A stretch of 64,000 bases of DNA, taken from positions 326,702 through 390,701 of the forward strand of contig NZ_JALGBZ010000004.1 in NCBI RefSeq assembly GCF_023757625.1, read 5' to 3'. A model generated the notes under the pieces. The model saw only the letters and a program-made list of their open reading frames with translations, made no database searches and had not been told where the DNA came from. Within the stretch, counting starts at the first letter, position 1; every line of letters begins with the position of its first letter. A program made the translations under genes and the position numbers. Below, piece after piece: positions 53,080-62,199 of the stretch. Source of the stretch: Halomonas sp. S3-1-1 (lineage in GTDB: Bacteria > Pseudomonadota > Gammaproteobacteria > Pseudomonadales > Halomonadaceae).

Positions 53080-54234
53080 ATGCGCTCGCTTACTCAACGC
53101 CTGCTCATCGCTACTCTACCTCTTTCGCTCGTCGGCCCCGTGCTCGCCAATGAGGTCGATCTCCCGGGTACCATGGCCTGGACGGCCTACGGCACTAACT
53201 CCAGTGGCTACGCCCAAGCGGTAGCCATCGGCAACATGCTACAGAACGAGTACGGCTCGTCGGTCCGCGTACTGCCTGGCGAAAACGACGTGTCGCGGAT
53301 GACACCGCTCAAACAGGGGCGTGTCGATCTTTGTGCTTGCGGTATCGCAAGCTACTACGGCGCCGAGGGCGTAATGATGTTCGCCGACCGCGATTGGGGC
53401 CCGCAGCCAATTCGTGTCATCACGACTTCGACTGCGTCCTTCGGGCTGTCGCTTGCGGTGGCCGGGGATCTGGACGTCGAGACGCCCGCGGATCTTGCCG
53501 GCAAGCGTATCGCCTATATCCGCGGTGACGATGCACTTAACAAGGGCACCGAAGCATATTTGGCCTTTGGTGGTCTCACCTGGGATGACGTAGAGCGGGT
53601 GGATTACCCCGGCTACGCGCGTTCCTTCGATGGCATCATCGCCGGCGACGTGGACGCCTCGTTCACCACCACCGTCACCCCGCCTGCCCAGCAGCTTGCC
53701 AGTAGCCCCCGCGGCATCAGTTGGCCGGTACTGGATCCAAACGACGAAGCGGGCTGGGAACGCATGGCCGCCGTTGCCCCTTATTTCCGTCCTCATGAAG
53801 TCACTGCCGGCGCCGGCGGTATCAGCCCGGAGAATCCGCTAGCCAGCGCCAGCTACCCCTACCCGATCGTGGTCGCCAATCAGGATTTGGAGGACAACGT
53901 TGCTTACGGATTGATCCGCGCGCTTCAGGAGCATTACGACGACTATAAGGATAACGCCCCTGGTGCCAACGGTTACGCGTTGGAATTCCAGGATCTGGAA
54001 TGGGTGGTGCCGTTTCACGATGCGGTAGTCGAGTACTACAAGGAAACCGGCGCCTGGAACGATGACCTTCAAGCGCACCAGGACCAATTGGTCGAGCGCC
54101 AGCAGGTATTGATGCAAGCCTGGGAGACGTTCATGCAGGATGCACCCGACGATGACGATGCCTTCACCTCAGAGTGGATGGCTGCACGTGCGACCGCGCT
54201 AAGCGACGCCGGCTTCGAACCGGTTTTTGAGTGA
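53080..54234 (+). CDS. TAXI family TRAP transporter solute-binding protein (copy 1)
   Basis: A 384-residue periplasmic binding protein. Signal peptide ends VLANE. TAXI features: TAYGTNSSGYAQAVAIGNML, VRVLPGENDVSRMTPLKQGRVDLCACG and the RGDDALNKGTEAYLAFGGLTWDDVERV region. The C-terminus holds YKDNAPGANGYAL and PFHDAVVEYYKETG. A GGAG site precedes ATG. The fused permease follows within 50 bases, and a close paralogue comes after the permease. Ligand probably an organic acid. Confidence 0.9.
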   Translation: MRSLTQRLLIATLPLSLVGPVLANEVDLPGTMAWTAYGTNSSGYAQAVAIGNMLQNEYGSSVRVLPGENDVSRMTPLKQGRVDLCACGIASYYGAEGVMMFADRDWGPQPIRVITTSTASFGLSLAVAGDLDVETPADLAGKRIAYIRGDDALNKGTEAYLAFGGLTWDDVERVDYPGYARSFDGIIAGDVDASFTTTVTPPAQQLASSPRGISWPVLDPNDEAGWERMAAVAPYFRPHEVTAGAGGISPENPLASASYPYPIVVANQDLEDNVAYGLIRALQEHYDDYKDNAPGANGYALEFQDLEWVVPFHDAVVEYYKETGAWNDDLQAHQDQLVERQQVLMQAWETFMQDAPDDDDAFTSEWMAARATALSDAGFEPVFE

Positions 54235-54280
54235 CTCGCCCGGGGCGGCGCTCGCCGCCCCTGCTGATGGACGACCCCCT

Positions 54281-56287
54281 ATGACTACCCAGACACCACC
54301 TGCCCACCAGAATGGGCAGGTAAAAGAGAAGATCAGCCAGATTCGCGAGCTGCCCGCTGCGCTTCGCTGGATCCCCGCCGCGGTCACCGTCGCTCTGATG
54401 CTGATGACCCTGGACTACCTGTTCAATATGGGGCTTCTGACCTTCGTCACCGGCCTTGAGACCCAGTTCTACTACGCCGTGGTGGCGCTGCTACTGCCGC
54501 TGGTGTTTCTACTTTGGCCCTTGAGCGCGAGCCGACAGGAGCAGCCAATACCGTGGTACGACTATCTGCTCAGCGCCGTTACCCTGATCGTGGGCGGCTA
54601 CTTCGTCTACAACGCCGTACCCATTCTGGAGCGCGGCTGGGCATTCTCGGCCCCAGAGATCGCCATCTACGCAAGCTACGCCTACTGGGTATTGATCATC
54701 GAGGCGGCGCGCCGTGCCGGAGGCTTGCCGATCGCTATCATCGCCGGGGTCTTTTCGCTTTACCCCCTAGTGGCGGATAAAGTGCCCGGTCCGATTCAGG
54801 CGTTTCCCTCGACGCTCGAACAGACCGCGATGTACCACACCATGAGCACCGAGAGCATCATGGGCGTGCCGCTGCAGGCCTTCGCGGGGCTGGTCATCGG
54901 TTTTCTGGTGTTCGGCGTAGTGCTACAGAAAAGCGGCGGCGGCAAGTTTTTCATCAACCTCGCCTTCGCGCTTCTGGGTCACGTGCGCGGCGGCCCGGCC
55001 AAGGTTTCTATCTTCTCGAGCGGTTTGATGGGATCGATGAGCGGCAGCGTGATCAGTAACGTTCTAACAACCGGTGTGCTGTCGATTCCGGCAATGCGGC
55101 GTATCGGCATGAGCCGGTCATTTGCCGGCGGTGTCGAGGCCTGCGCTTCGACCGGTGGTGTGCTGATGCCGCCGGTCATGGGCGCGACCGCCTTCGTTAT
55201 GGCGATGTTTCTGGATATTCCTTACTCGGCGGTGGCGCTAGCGGCGGTCATCCCCTCGATCCTTTACTTTCTGGGGCTGTTCATACAGATCGATGCTTAC
55301 GCCGCGCGCAACGACATTCAAGGCCTGCCCGAGATCGAGCTGCCCTCGCTAAAACAGACCCTGAAGGAGGGCTGGTACTTCGTCTTCGTTTTCGCCCTGC
55401 TGGTTTGGATGCTGCTGGTCATGCAACGCGAAGCCGTCGCGCCCTTCTACGCCACCGCGCTGCTTTTAGTACTCAACCAGCTCTCCAAACACAACCGCTG
55501 GGGCTGGTCGGATGTGACCGACACGCTCTCTTCAGCGGCCAAGCTCTTTGCAGAGCTGATCGCCATACTCGCTGGCGTGGGCATGCTGGTGGGCGCGCTT
55601 TCCATGACGGGTCTCTCAGGTACCATCGCCAACGACTTCATCAACATCGCCGGCGGCAGCGTCCCACTTCTGTTGATCATGGGCGCGGTTACAAGCTTCG
55701 TACTGGGCATCGGCATGACCGTGACGGCGGCCTATATCTTCCTGGCCGTGGCGCTGGCGCCGGCGCTGATTCAAGGCGGTGGGCTGGATCCAATGGCGGT
55801 ACACATGTTCATTCTTTATTGGGGCATGTTGAGTTTCATCACACCGCCAGTGGCGCTCGGCGCCTTCGCCGCCGCCACGGTGGCCGGCGCCCGCCCCATG
55901 GCCACCGGCCTGCAGGCCATGCGCTTGGGCAGCGTGATCTATTTCATTCCGTTTTTGTTCGTACTCAACCCGGCACTGATCATGCAAGGCGCGCCGCTGT
56001 TGATTTTGGCCGTATTCGTGCAAGCGGTCATCGGCATCGTGCTGTTCGCTTCCGCCATGCAGGGCTATTTAATCGGGGTGGGCCGTTTGGGCTACGGCGT
56101 TGTGCAGGAGAGCATCATTCGCACCCTGGTGCTGTTGGCAGGGCTGCTGCTGGCACTACCTGGTGGCGGCCTGGTGCCGCTGAGCCAACTCGAGCTTATC
56201 GGTTTGGCGCTCGCCGCGCTCGTACCCGGCGTACTGCTCGCCCGCCTGAGCCAGCGCCGGCAAAAGCCGGCGCATCAGCCTGGCTAA
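54281..56287 (+). CDS. TRAP transporter fused permease (4TM-12TM, DctQM-type)
   Basis: A 668-residue membrane protein with ~18 hydrophobic segments, the fused small and large TRAP subunits typical of TAXI systems. Motifs: GFLVFGVVLQKSGGGKFFINLAFALLGHVRGGPAKVS and SSGLMGSMSGSVISNVLTTGVLSIP. ATG 54281 is preferred; an in-frame TTG at 54227 overlaps the TAXI gene and would encode a Pro/Ala-rich leader. Uses an ion gradient to import the TAXI ligand. Confidence 0.9.
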   Translation: MTTQTPPAHQNGQVKEKISQIRELPAALRWIPAAVTVALMLMTLDYLFNMGLLTFVTGLETQFYYAVVALLLPLVFLLWPLSASRQEQPIPWYDYLLSAVTLIVGGYFVYNAVPILERGWAFSAPEIAIYASYAYWVLIIEAARRAGGLPIAIIAGVFSLYPLVADKVPGPIQAFPSTLEQTAMYHTMSTESIMGVPLQAFAGLVIGFLVFGVVLQKSGGGKFFINLAFALLGHVRGGPAKVSIFSSGLMGSMSGSVISNVLTTGVLSIPAMRRIGMSRSFAGGVEACASTGGVLMPPVMGATAFVMAMFLDIPYSAVALAAVIPSILYFLGLFIQIDAYAARNDIQGLPEIELPSLKQTLKEGWYFVFVFALLVWMLLVMQREAVAPFYATALLLVLNQLSKHNRWGWSDVTDTLSSAAKLFAELIAILAGVGMLVGALSMTGLSGTIANDFINIAGGSVPLLLIMGAVTSFVLGIGMTVTAAYIFLAVALAPALIQGGGLDPMAVHMFILYWGMLSFITPPVALGAFAAATVAGARPMATGLQAMRLGSVIYFIPFLFVLNPALIMQGAPLLILAVFVQAVIGIVLFASAMQGYLIGVGRLGYGVVQESIIRTLVLLAGLLLALPGGGLVPLSQLELIGLALAALVPGVLLARLSQRRQKPAHQPG

Positions 56288-56347
56288 CGGTATTGGCAAC
56301 GCGAAAAGCATGACAATGACAATCATAAAAATAGCTAAAAGGTGTTC

Positions 56348-57496
56348 ATGATGAAAACAACCCTTAGATCACTTGCCGTCGCCGTGCTTTGTGCAAGCCC
56401 GGTGGGCATGCCCTTTGCCGGTGCGGATATGCCGACCACCTTGAACTGGACCTCTTATGGAACCGGCACCAGCGCCAATGCCCAAATCATGGCCATCAGT
56501 CAACTTCTGCAAAGCGAGTACGGCACGCAGTCCCGGGTGATTCCCGGGGAGAACGACACCATGCGCATGACCCCACTCAAGACGGGACGCGTGGATCTTT
56601 GCGCCTGCGGCATCGCCAGCTACTACGGCTCGGAAGGCGTGATGATGTTCGCGCGGCCAGACTGGGGGCCGCAACCTATTCGCGTCATCACTACCTCCAT
56701 GGCGGGTTTTGGTCTCGGTATGGCGGTAGCGGGCGATATCGAACTCGAAACGCTGGCCGATTTAAAAGGCAAGCGGCTTGCCTACCTGCGCGGCGACGAT
56801 GCACTCAACAAGGCTGCCGAAGCGTACCTCGCTTTCGCCGGGCTTACCTGGGATGACGTGGAGCGGGTCGATTTTCCCGGCTATAACGCCGCCTTCGATG
56901 GCATCATCAGCGGCCGCGCCGATGCGGCTATTACCACCACCGTCACGCCGGCAGCGCAGCGCCTGGCCGCCAGCCCTCGCGGTTTGCAATGGCCAGTACT
57001 TTCGGCCGACGACACGGCGGGCTGGGAGAGGATGCTTGAAGTAGCACCTTACTTTCAGCCTCACACGGTCACCTCAGGCGCCGGCATCGATCAAAGTGCG
57101 CCGCTCGCCAGTGCAAGCTATCCCTATCCTATCGTCGTCAGCAACGCAAACCTTGCCGACGAGACCGTTCACGGGCTCATCTCGACGATGGTCGAATCCT
57201 ATGACGATTATAAGGACAACGCACCAGGCGCTAGCGGCTATGCGCTAGAAAACCAGAACATGGCTTGGGTGATTCCGTTTCACGATGCAGTGGTGGATTA
57301 CTATCGCGATACCGGTATTTGGACCGACGCCATGGATGAACATCAGCAAGCTCTGATCGCGCGACAGACGCTGCTCATGGAAACCTGGCAACGCTATAAA
57401 AGCGATGCACCTCAGAACGAGGATGCCTTCATCGAGGGCTGGATGGAGCAGCGTCGTAGTGCGCTGCAATCAGCCGGCATGGCCCCGGTCTTCTAA
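56348..57496 (+). CDS. TAXI family TRAP transporter solute-binding protein (copy 2)
   Basis: A 382-residue paralogue of the copy at 53080: both share PGENDxxRMTPLKxGRVDLCACGIASYYG and RGDDALNKxxEAYLAF, and both end in PVF. Signal peptide near AVLCASPVGMPFAGA. ATG at 56348 after an AGGTG site. Having two binding proteins around one permease suggests two substrates feeding the same channel, or a recent duplication. Confidence 0.88.
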   Translation: MMKTTLRSLAVAVLCASPVGMPFAGADMPTTLNWTSYGTGTSANAQIMAISQLLQSEYGTQSRVIPGENDTMRMTPLKTGRVDLCACGIASYYGSEGVMMFARPDWGPQPIRVITTSMAGFGLGMAVAGDIELETLADLKGKRLAYLRGDDALNKAAEAYLAFAGLTWDDVERVDFPGYNAAFDGIISGRADAAITTTVTPAAQRLAASPRGLQWPVLSADDTAGWERMLEVAPYFQPHTVTSGAGIDQSAPLASASYPYPIVVSNANLADETVHGLISTMVESYDDYKDNAPGASGYALENQNMAWVIPFHDAVVDYYRDTGIWTDAMDEHQQALIARQTLLMETWQRYKSDAPQNEDAFIEGWMEQRRSALQSAGMAPVF

Positions 57497-57568
57497 ATCA
57501 GAACGGTAGTTAGACGTTGGCGGTGCAACCTCTTCGTCATTAATTACATGATTGAAATCATCTTAATT

Positions 57569-57598
57569 TTGCATGGCGGAATATGGTTTCGCTATATT
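57569..57598 (+). promoter_or_regulatory. Candidate sigma-70 promoter of the acyl-CoA operon
   Basis: TTGCAT (57569-57574), 18-base spacer, TATATT (57593-57598), ~60 bases before the hydratase gene. A small dyad, ATGATT-GA-AATCAT at 57548-57561, lies just upstream and might bind a regulator. Confidence 0.4.
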
Positions 57599-57659
57599 GA
57601 CTCGCTGCGTCGCATTCGCCATGATTTGACGATCCATCATTTATTCAAGCGAGAAAGCC

Positions 57660-59075
57660 ATGACCGTTTCTTACCAGCGCCAAGGGGATATTGGCGTCAT
57701 TGAAATCGACAACCCGCCGGTGAACGCACTGGGTCACGCGGTTCGCAGCGGCTTGATCGCGGCGCTCGAGGAAGGCATTGCCGACCCGCAAACCCAGGCT
57801 CTGGTGCTTTTATCCAAGGGGCGAACATTTATCGCCGGTGCCGACATTCGTGAATTCGGAAAACCGTCGAAGCCTCCGGTGCTTCCTGACGTCATCAACG
57901 CATTGGAGGCCTGTCCCAAGCCGCTGATCGCAGCACTACATGGCACGGCCCTGGGCGGCGGGCTCGAGGTGGCGCTAGCCTGTCACTATCGCGTAGCGCT
58001 TGAAGGCACGCGTGTCGGCCTGCCGGAGGTAAAGTTGGGGCTATTGCCCGGCGCCGGCGGCACCCAGCGCCTGCCGCGCCTGACCGGCGTTAAGCTTGCG
58101 CTGGACATCATTACCAGCGGACGTTTCGTGAATACCGATGAAGCGCTCCACGCGAACATTATCGACGCTTTGAGCGATGCCCAGACGCCACTGGAGGCGG
58201 GCCTCGAGGCAGCGCGCGAGGCCTTGGCCGGGCGTATCACGCCGCGCGTCACCGGCGAGCTGCCCGCCCCGCAGGCGGACCCGGAAGCCGTGACGACAAC
58301 CCGTGATCGACTTCAAAGTGAAACGCCCGATCTTTTCTCGCCCTTTCGCATCATTGAGGCCGTAGAAGCCTCTACTACCGCGACGACGCTCGCCGAAGGG
58401 CTCAAGCGCGAACGCGAGCTGTTTCTGGCCTGCATGGACTCCCCCCAGCGTGCCGGCCTGATTCATCTATTCTTTGCCGCGCGCAGCCCGCATCTGGTCA
58501 GCGGCGTTGAAGACGCGACTCCCTTCGAGCGTGTGGCGCTCATCGGCGAGCACCCGTTATTCGAAGCGCTTTCGAAAGCCGTTTCCCGCGCCAATATCTC
58601 GCTACTCGAGGCGCCGGATGCGCAAACCGAGCTCTGCCTGATCGCCCCGAACGCAGAGAGTGACGCCTGCCCGCCAGGCGCCGTTCGCGTCACACTTCAA
58701 AGCGCCTCGGACGGCTGCCCCGACACCGGGCTTGGCTTGATCCTCGCCAACACCGGTGCTTTTCACGAGCTGGTCGACTGCAACGATGACGCGCTTGCCC
58801 ACCAGCGCACCGCGCTGACGCTCAAGGCACTGCGCGTCAACGTGGTTGCAAGCCGCCGTCACAGCATACTGGCCACGCTCAAGGGCGCTCTCGAGAACGC
58901 CTCTGCAGGTGAGAAGCGGGCCTCACTTGAAGCCGCAAGCTTGGGCATCGCCGAGCGCGGCGAATGTTTTCGCCCCGCCGATATCGACCTGCTGGCCGTC
59001 GAGGCGCTCGACTATCCGCGCGCGCTCGGTGGTCCACACCGACAGGCCACGCTGAGCGACAAGGAGTCGTCATGA
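57660..59075 (+). CDS. Enoyl-CoA hydratase with decayed FadB-type dehydrogenase domain
   Basis: A 471-residue protein, between a hydratase (~260) and a full FadB/PimF-type bifunctional enzyme (~700). Residues 1-190 are an intact crotonase: GADIREFG, GGGLEVALACHYR (Glu103) and LPEVKLGLLPGAGG (Glu123). The FadB linker helix follows. At residue ~285, PFERVALIGEHPLFEALSKA stands where PxKKVAVIGAGxMG should be, so the NAD-binding GxGxxG is lost, and the rest is shortened to ~180 residues while the end still has the FadB-like DIDLLAVEALDYPRALGGP. It probably acts only as hydratase. First gene of a pimeloyl-CoA-type operon. Confidence 0.8.
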   Translation: MTVSYQRQGDIGVIEIDNPPVNALGHAVRSGLIAALEEGIADPQTQALVLLSKGRTFIAGADIREFGKPSKPPVLPDVINALEACPKPLIAALHGTALGGGLEVALACHYRVALEGTRVGLPEVKLGLLPGAGGTQRLPRLTGVKLALDIITSGRFVNTDEALHANIIDALSDAQTPLEAGLEAAREALAGRITPRVTGELPAPQADPEAVTTTRDRLQSETPDLFSPFRIIEAVEASTTATTLAEGLKRERELFLACMDSPQRAGLIHLFFAARSPHLVSGVEDATPFERVALIGEHPLFEALSKAVSRANISLLEAPDAQTELCLIAPNAESDACPPGAVRVTLQSASDGCPDTGLGLILANTGAFHELVDCNDDALAHQRTALTLKALRVNVVASRRHSILATLKGALENASAGEKRASLEAASLGIAERGECFRPADIDLLAVEALDYPRALGGPHRQATLSDKESS

Positions 59076-60265
59076 ACCTGACCTTTACCACCGAAGAGCA
59101 GCGCTTTCGCGCCGAGGTTCGCGAGTTTCTCGCCGACTCGCTGCCTGACGACATTCGAAAGCGCGTGCGCCTTGGCCGACACCTACGCGCCGATGATCAC
59201 CTGCGCTGGCAGAACATACTGAGCCGCCAGGGGTGGCTGGCCGCCAACTGGCCCGTCGAGCACGGCGGCCCGGGCTGGGGCCCGGTACAGCGCCATATCT
59301 TCGATGAAGAGTGCGCCGCCGCTCACGCGCCGACCGTCGTGCCCTTCGGCGTCAACATGGTGGCACCGGTTATCATGAAGTTCGGCACCGCCGAGCAGCA
59401 GGCGCGCTACCTGCCGCGCATTCTCGATAACCAGGACTGGTGGTGCCAAGGCTACTCTGAGCCTGGCGCCGGGTCGGATCTTGCGAGTCTCAACACTCGC
59501 GCGGTACGCGAGGATGATCACTACATCGTCAACGGTCAGAAGACCTGGACCACCCTGGGCCAGCACGCCAACATGCTGTTCTGTCTGGTGCGCACCGATC
59601 CCGCTGCCAAGAAACAGGCCGGCATCAGTTTCTTGCTGATCGACATGCAGACACCGGGCATCACGGTGCGGCCGATCGTAACGCTCGATGGCGCCCACGA
59701 GGTCAATGAGGTCTTTCTCGACAACGTGCGCGTACCGGTCGAAAACCGGGTGGGCGAAGAGGGCCAGGGCTGGACCTGCGCCAAGTTCCTGCTCACCCAC
59801 GAACGCACCGGTATCGCCGGGCTTGGCCATGCCAAGCAGGCGCTCGTCCACCTGAAATCGCTGGCAAGCCGTATCCAGCATCGCGGCAAACCGCTGCTCG
59901 AACAGCCAAGCTTTCGCCAGCGCGTGGTCAAGGCCGAGATCGAGCTGATGGCGCTGGAGGTGACCAATCTACGCGTGATCGCCGCCGCCCGCGACGGCGG
60001 CGCCCCCGGCGCCGAGAGCTCGCTCTTGAAAGTGCGTGGATCAGAACTTCGCCAGGAACTCAGCGAACTGACGCGACGAGCGCTGGGACCTGCCGCGGTG
60101 GCGTTTTTTCCCGAGTTTCTCTACCAGGATGAACCGCTGGACGAGGCCTACGCCGCGAGCGCGGCGGCAAGCGCCCAGTATTTCAATCGGCGCAAACTCT
60201 CGATTTACGGCGGCGCCAACGAGATACAAAAAGGCATCGTCGCCAAGACCATTCTAGGTATGTAA
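59072..60265 (+). CDS. Acyl-CoA dehydrogenase, pimeloyl-CoA dehydrogenase large-subunit type
   Basis: A 397-residue FAD enzyme very close in style to PimC: WWCQGYSEPGAGSDLASLNTRAV, NGQKTWTTLGQHANMLFCLVRTDPAAKKQ and HEVNEVFLDNVRVPVENRVGEEGQGW. The Glu of LTHERTGIAG (Glu244) can act as catalytic base, since the usual C-terminal site reads YGGANEIQK without Glu. Start overlaps the hydratase stop (ATGA). Works with the next gene product on dicarboxyl- or long acyl-CoA. Confidence 0.87.
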   Translation: MNLTFTTEEQRFRAEVREFLADSLPDDIRKRVRLGRHLRADDHLRWQNILSRQGWLAANWPVEHGGPGWGPVQRHIFDEECAAAHAPTVVPFGVNMVAPVIMKFGTAEQQARYLPRILDNQDWWCQGYSEPGAGSDLASLNTRAVREDDHYIVNGQKTWTTLGQHANMLFCLVRTDPAAKKQAGISFLLIDMQTPGITVRPIVTLDGAHEVNEVFLDNVRVPVENRVGEEGQGWTCAKFLLTHERTGIAGLGHAKQALVHLKSLASRIQHRGKPLLEQPSFRQRVVKAEIELMALEVTNLRVIAAARDGGAPGAESSLLKVRGSELRQELSELTRRALGPAAVAFFPEFLYQDEPLDEAYAASAAASAQYFNRRKLSIYGGANEIQKGIVAKTILGM

Positions 60266-60275
60266 GGGGAGCGCC

Positions 60276-61397
60276 ATGGATTTCGCATTGACCGATGAAC
60301 AGCGCATGCTCGATGAGACGCTGACCCGCCTGGTGGCCGACAAGGTCTCCTTCGAGCAGCGCCGCCACATGCTTAACGCTTCTAAAGCCGGTGCCGACGA
60401 CCCTCTTTGGCAGAGCTTTGCCGAGCTTGGCCTTCTGCATATGCCCTTCGATGAGTCGGTGGGCGGGCTCAATGGCGACGGCACCGATCTGATGATCATC
60501 CTGCAGGCTCTGGGCCGCGGTCTGGTACCGCAGCCCTACCTATTTGGACTCGTACTGCCCGGGCAGCTTTTGGCGCTGACGGCCAGCGCCGAGCAGCGGA
60601 CCCGTTGGCTAGACCCTCTGCTTAGCGGCGAGCATCAGTTGGCGCTCGCCTGGCAAGAGGTTGCCGCACGTTACGATGCCAAGGGAATCACCACCACGGC
60701 GCGCCGCGAGGACGATCATTGGCGCCTCACCGGCCAGAAGACGCTGGTCATGAACCTTGAGTCGGCCGCAGCTATCCTGGTCACGGCGAAACTTGATAGC
60801 GGCAAGCTGGGGCTGTTCGTGGTGCCCACCGACAGCATCGGCGTATCGGGCTTCAATTACCGCACGATGGACGAGCAGAGCGCCGGCGATCTGACGCTGG
60901 AGGACGTGGTGTTAGGCGTCGAGCACTGCCTGAGCGAGGACGTGGAAAGTGCGCTGGACGAGGTACTCGCTTTGGGCCGGGCCGGGCTCTGCGCCCAGGC
61001 GTTGGGCGCCATGGAGTCCGCCTGCGACCAGACCCTTGAGTATCTCAAGGATCGCAAACAGTTCGGCGTGCCGCTTGCGACGTTTCAGGCGCTGCAGCAC
61101 CGCATGGTGGACATGCACCTGCACCTGGAGCAGTCGCGTTCCATGACGATCCTGGCGGCCACCAGCCTGACGCTCGATTCTACTGATCGTGACTATAAGA
61201 TCGCCGCCGCCAAGGCCTACTGCGGCGAATCCGCCCGTTTCATCGCCGAACAGGCGATCCAGCTACATGGCGCCATGGGCATGACCGACGAGTGCAATGT
61301 CGCAAGCGTCGCCCGGCATCTTGTGATGTTCGATCACTACCTGGGCGATTGCGATTTTCATCTTGAAACCGTCAGCGATCGAATCGACGCTGCCTAA
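60276..61397 (+). CDS. Acyl-CoA dehydrogenase, pimeloyl-CoA dehydrogenase small-subunit type
   Basis: A 373-residue acyl-CoA dehydrogenase-fold protein resembling PimD: MDFALTDEQRMLDETL, LVPQPYLFGLVLPG, DRKQFGVPLATFQALQHRMVDM and AIQLHGAMGMTDE. It lacks the base found in its partner (GRAGLCAQ instead of ERTGIAG at residue 234) and has no Glu at the C-terminal site, so alone it should be inactive. Predicted to pair with the large subunit. GGGGAG site, 10 bases after the upstream stop. Confidence 0.85.
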   Translation: MDFALTDEQRMLDETLTRLVADKVSFEQRRHMLNASKAGADDPLWQSFAELGLLHMPFDESVGGLNGDGTDLMIILQALGRGLVPQPYLFGLVLPGQLLALTASAEQRTRWLDPLLSGEHQLALAWQEVAARYDAKGITTTARREDDHWRLTGQKTLVMNLESAAAILVTAKLDSGKLGLFVVPTDSIGVSGFNYRTMDEQSAGDLTLEDVVLGVEHCLSEDVESALDEVLALGRAGLCAQALGAMESACDQTLEYLKDRKQFGVPLATFQALQHRMVDMHLHLEQSRSMTILAATSLTLDSTDRDYKIAAAKAYCGESARFIAEQAIQLHGAMGMTDECNVASVARHLVMFDHYLGDCDFHLETVSDRIDAA

Positions 61398-61407
61398 GGA
61401 GCTTTGC

Positions 61408-62199
61408 ATGTCGTCCTACCCCGACGAAGTGGTCACCGTCAGCGCCGTGGAAGAAGGCGTTGTCGAGGTGGTGATCAATCGCCCGAGCGTGCGCAACGCC
61501 TTGAACGAAGAGACTGCGCTGGCGCTTGGCGATGCCTTGAAAGGCGTTGCCGAAAATGCTGATGCGCGCTGCGTGATTCTGCGCGGCGAAGCCAGCGCGT
61601 TTTGCGCCGGTGCCGACCTTGGGGAGTTCGAGAAGGCCGGTGCTCAGCCGGCCAGCGAACGATTGGCGCGGCTTTTCCTGCCCGCTCTAAAAAGCCTGAT
61701 GGCCATGGAGAAACCCGTGATCGCTGCGGTGGGCGGAGCGGCAGCGGGTATTGGCGTCTCCTACGTGCTGGCAAGCGACATGGTGGTAATGGGCCGCTCG
61801 GCCTACTTGAAGCTTGCGTTCATCAATATCGGTCTTATTCCCGATGGCGGTGCCAGCTGGCATCTGGTGCGCAAACTGGGCCACACTCAGGCTTTCGAGA
61901 TGGCCGCACTGGCTACCCCCATTGATGCAGAGCGCTGCCGGTCGCTGGGTCTTGCCAACCGTGTCGTGGACGACAACGAGGTCGTGGCTCAGGCACGTGA
62001 GCTGGCAAGCCAACTGGTCAAGCAGTCATCCCAGGCGCTAGCGGCCACCAAACGAGCGCTTCGCAGCGCCCAGGAGTTCTCTCTTGTCGATACCATGAAG
62101 CTCGAAGGCGAGCTTCAGGATCAGTGCAAGGCATCAGACGAGTTCAAGGAACGGCTCGCGGCGTTTCGTCAGAGCCGGCGCAAGGCGTCCAACGCCTGA
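61408..62199 (+). CDS. Enoyl-CoA hydratase/isomerase
   Basis: A 263-residue crotonase: NRPSVRNALNEETALALGDAL, oxyanion loop FCAGADLGEFEKAG, AAVGGAAAGIGVSYVLASDMVVM, and INIGLIPDGGASWHLVRKLG. The first catalytic Glu position reads GIGVSYVLASD (no Glu) and the second is LIPDGG (Asp), so it may be an isomerase or specialised hydratase. ATG 61408 follows AAGGAG. Its 3' end overlaps the convergent nitronate monooxygenase gene by 31 bases. Confidence 0.83.
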   Translation: MSSYPDEVVTVSAVEEGVVEVVINRPSVRNALNEETALALGDALKGVAENADARCVILRGEASAFCAGADLGEFEKAGAQPASERLARLFLPALKSLMAMEKPVIAAVGGAAAGIGVSYVLASDMVVMGRSAYLKLAFINIGLIPDGGASWHLVRKLGHTQAFEMAALATPIDAERCRSLGLANRVVDDNEVVAQARELASQLVKQSSQALAATKRALRSAQEFSLVDTMKLEGELQDQCKASDEFKERLAAFRQSRRKASNA

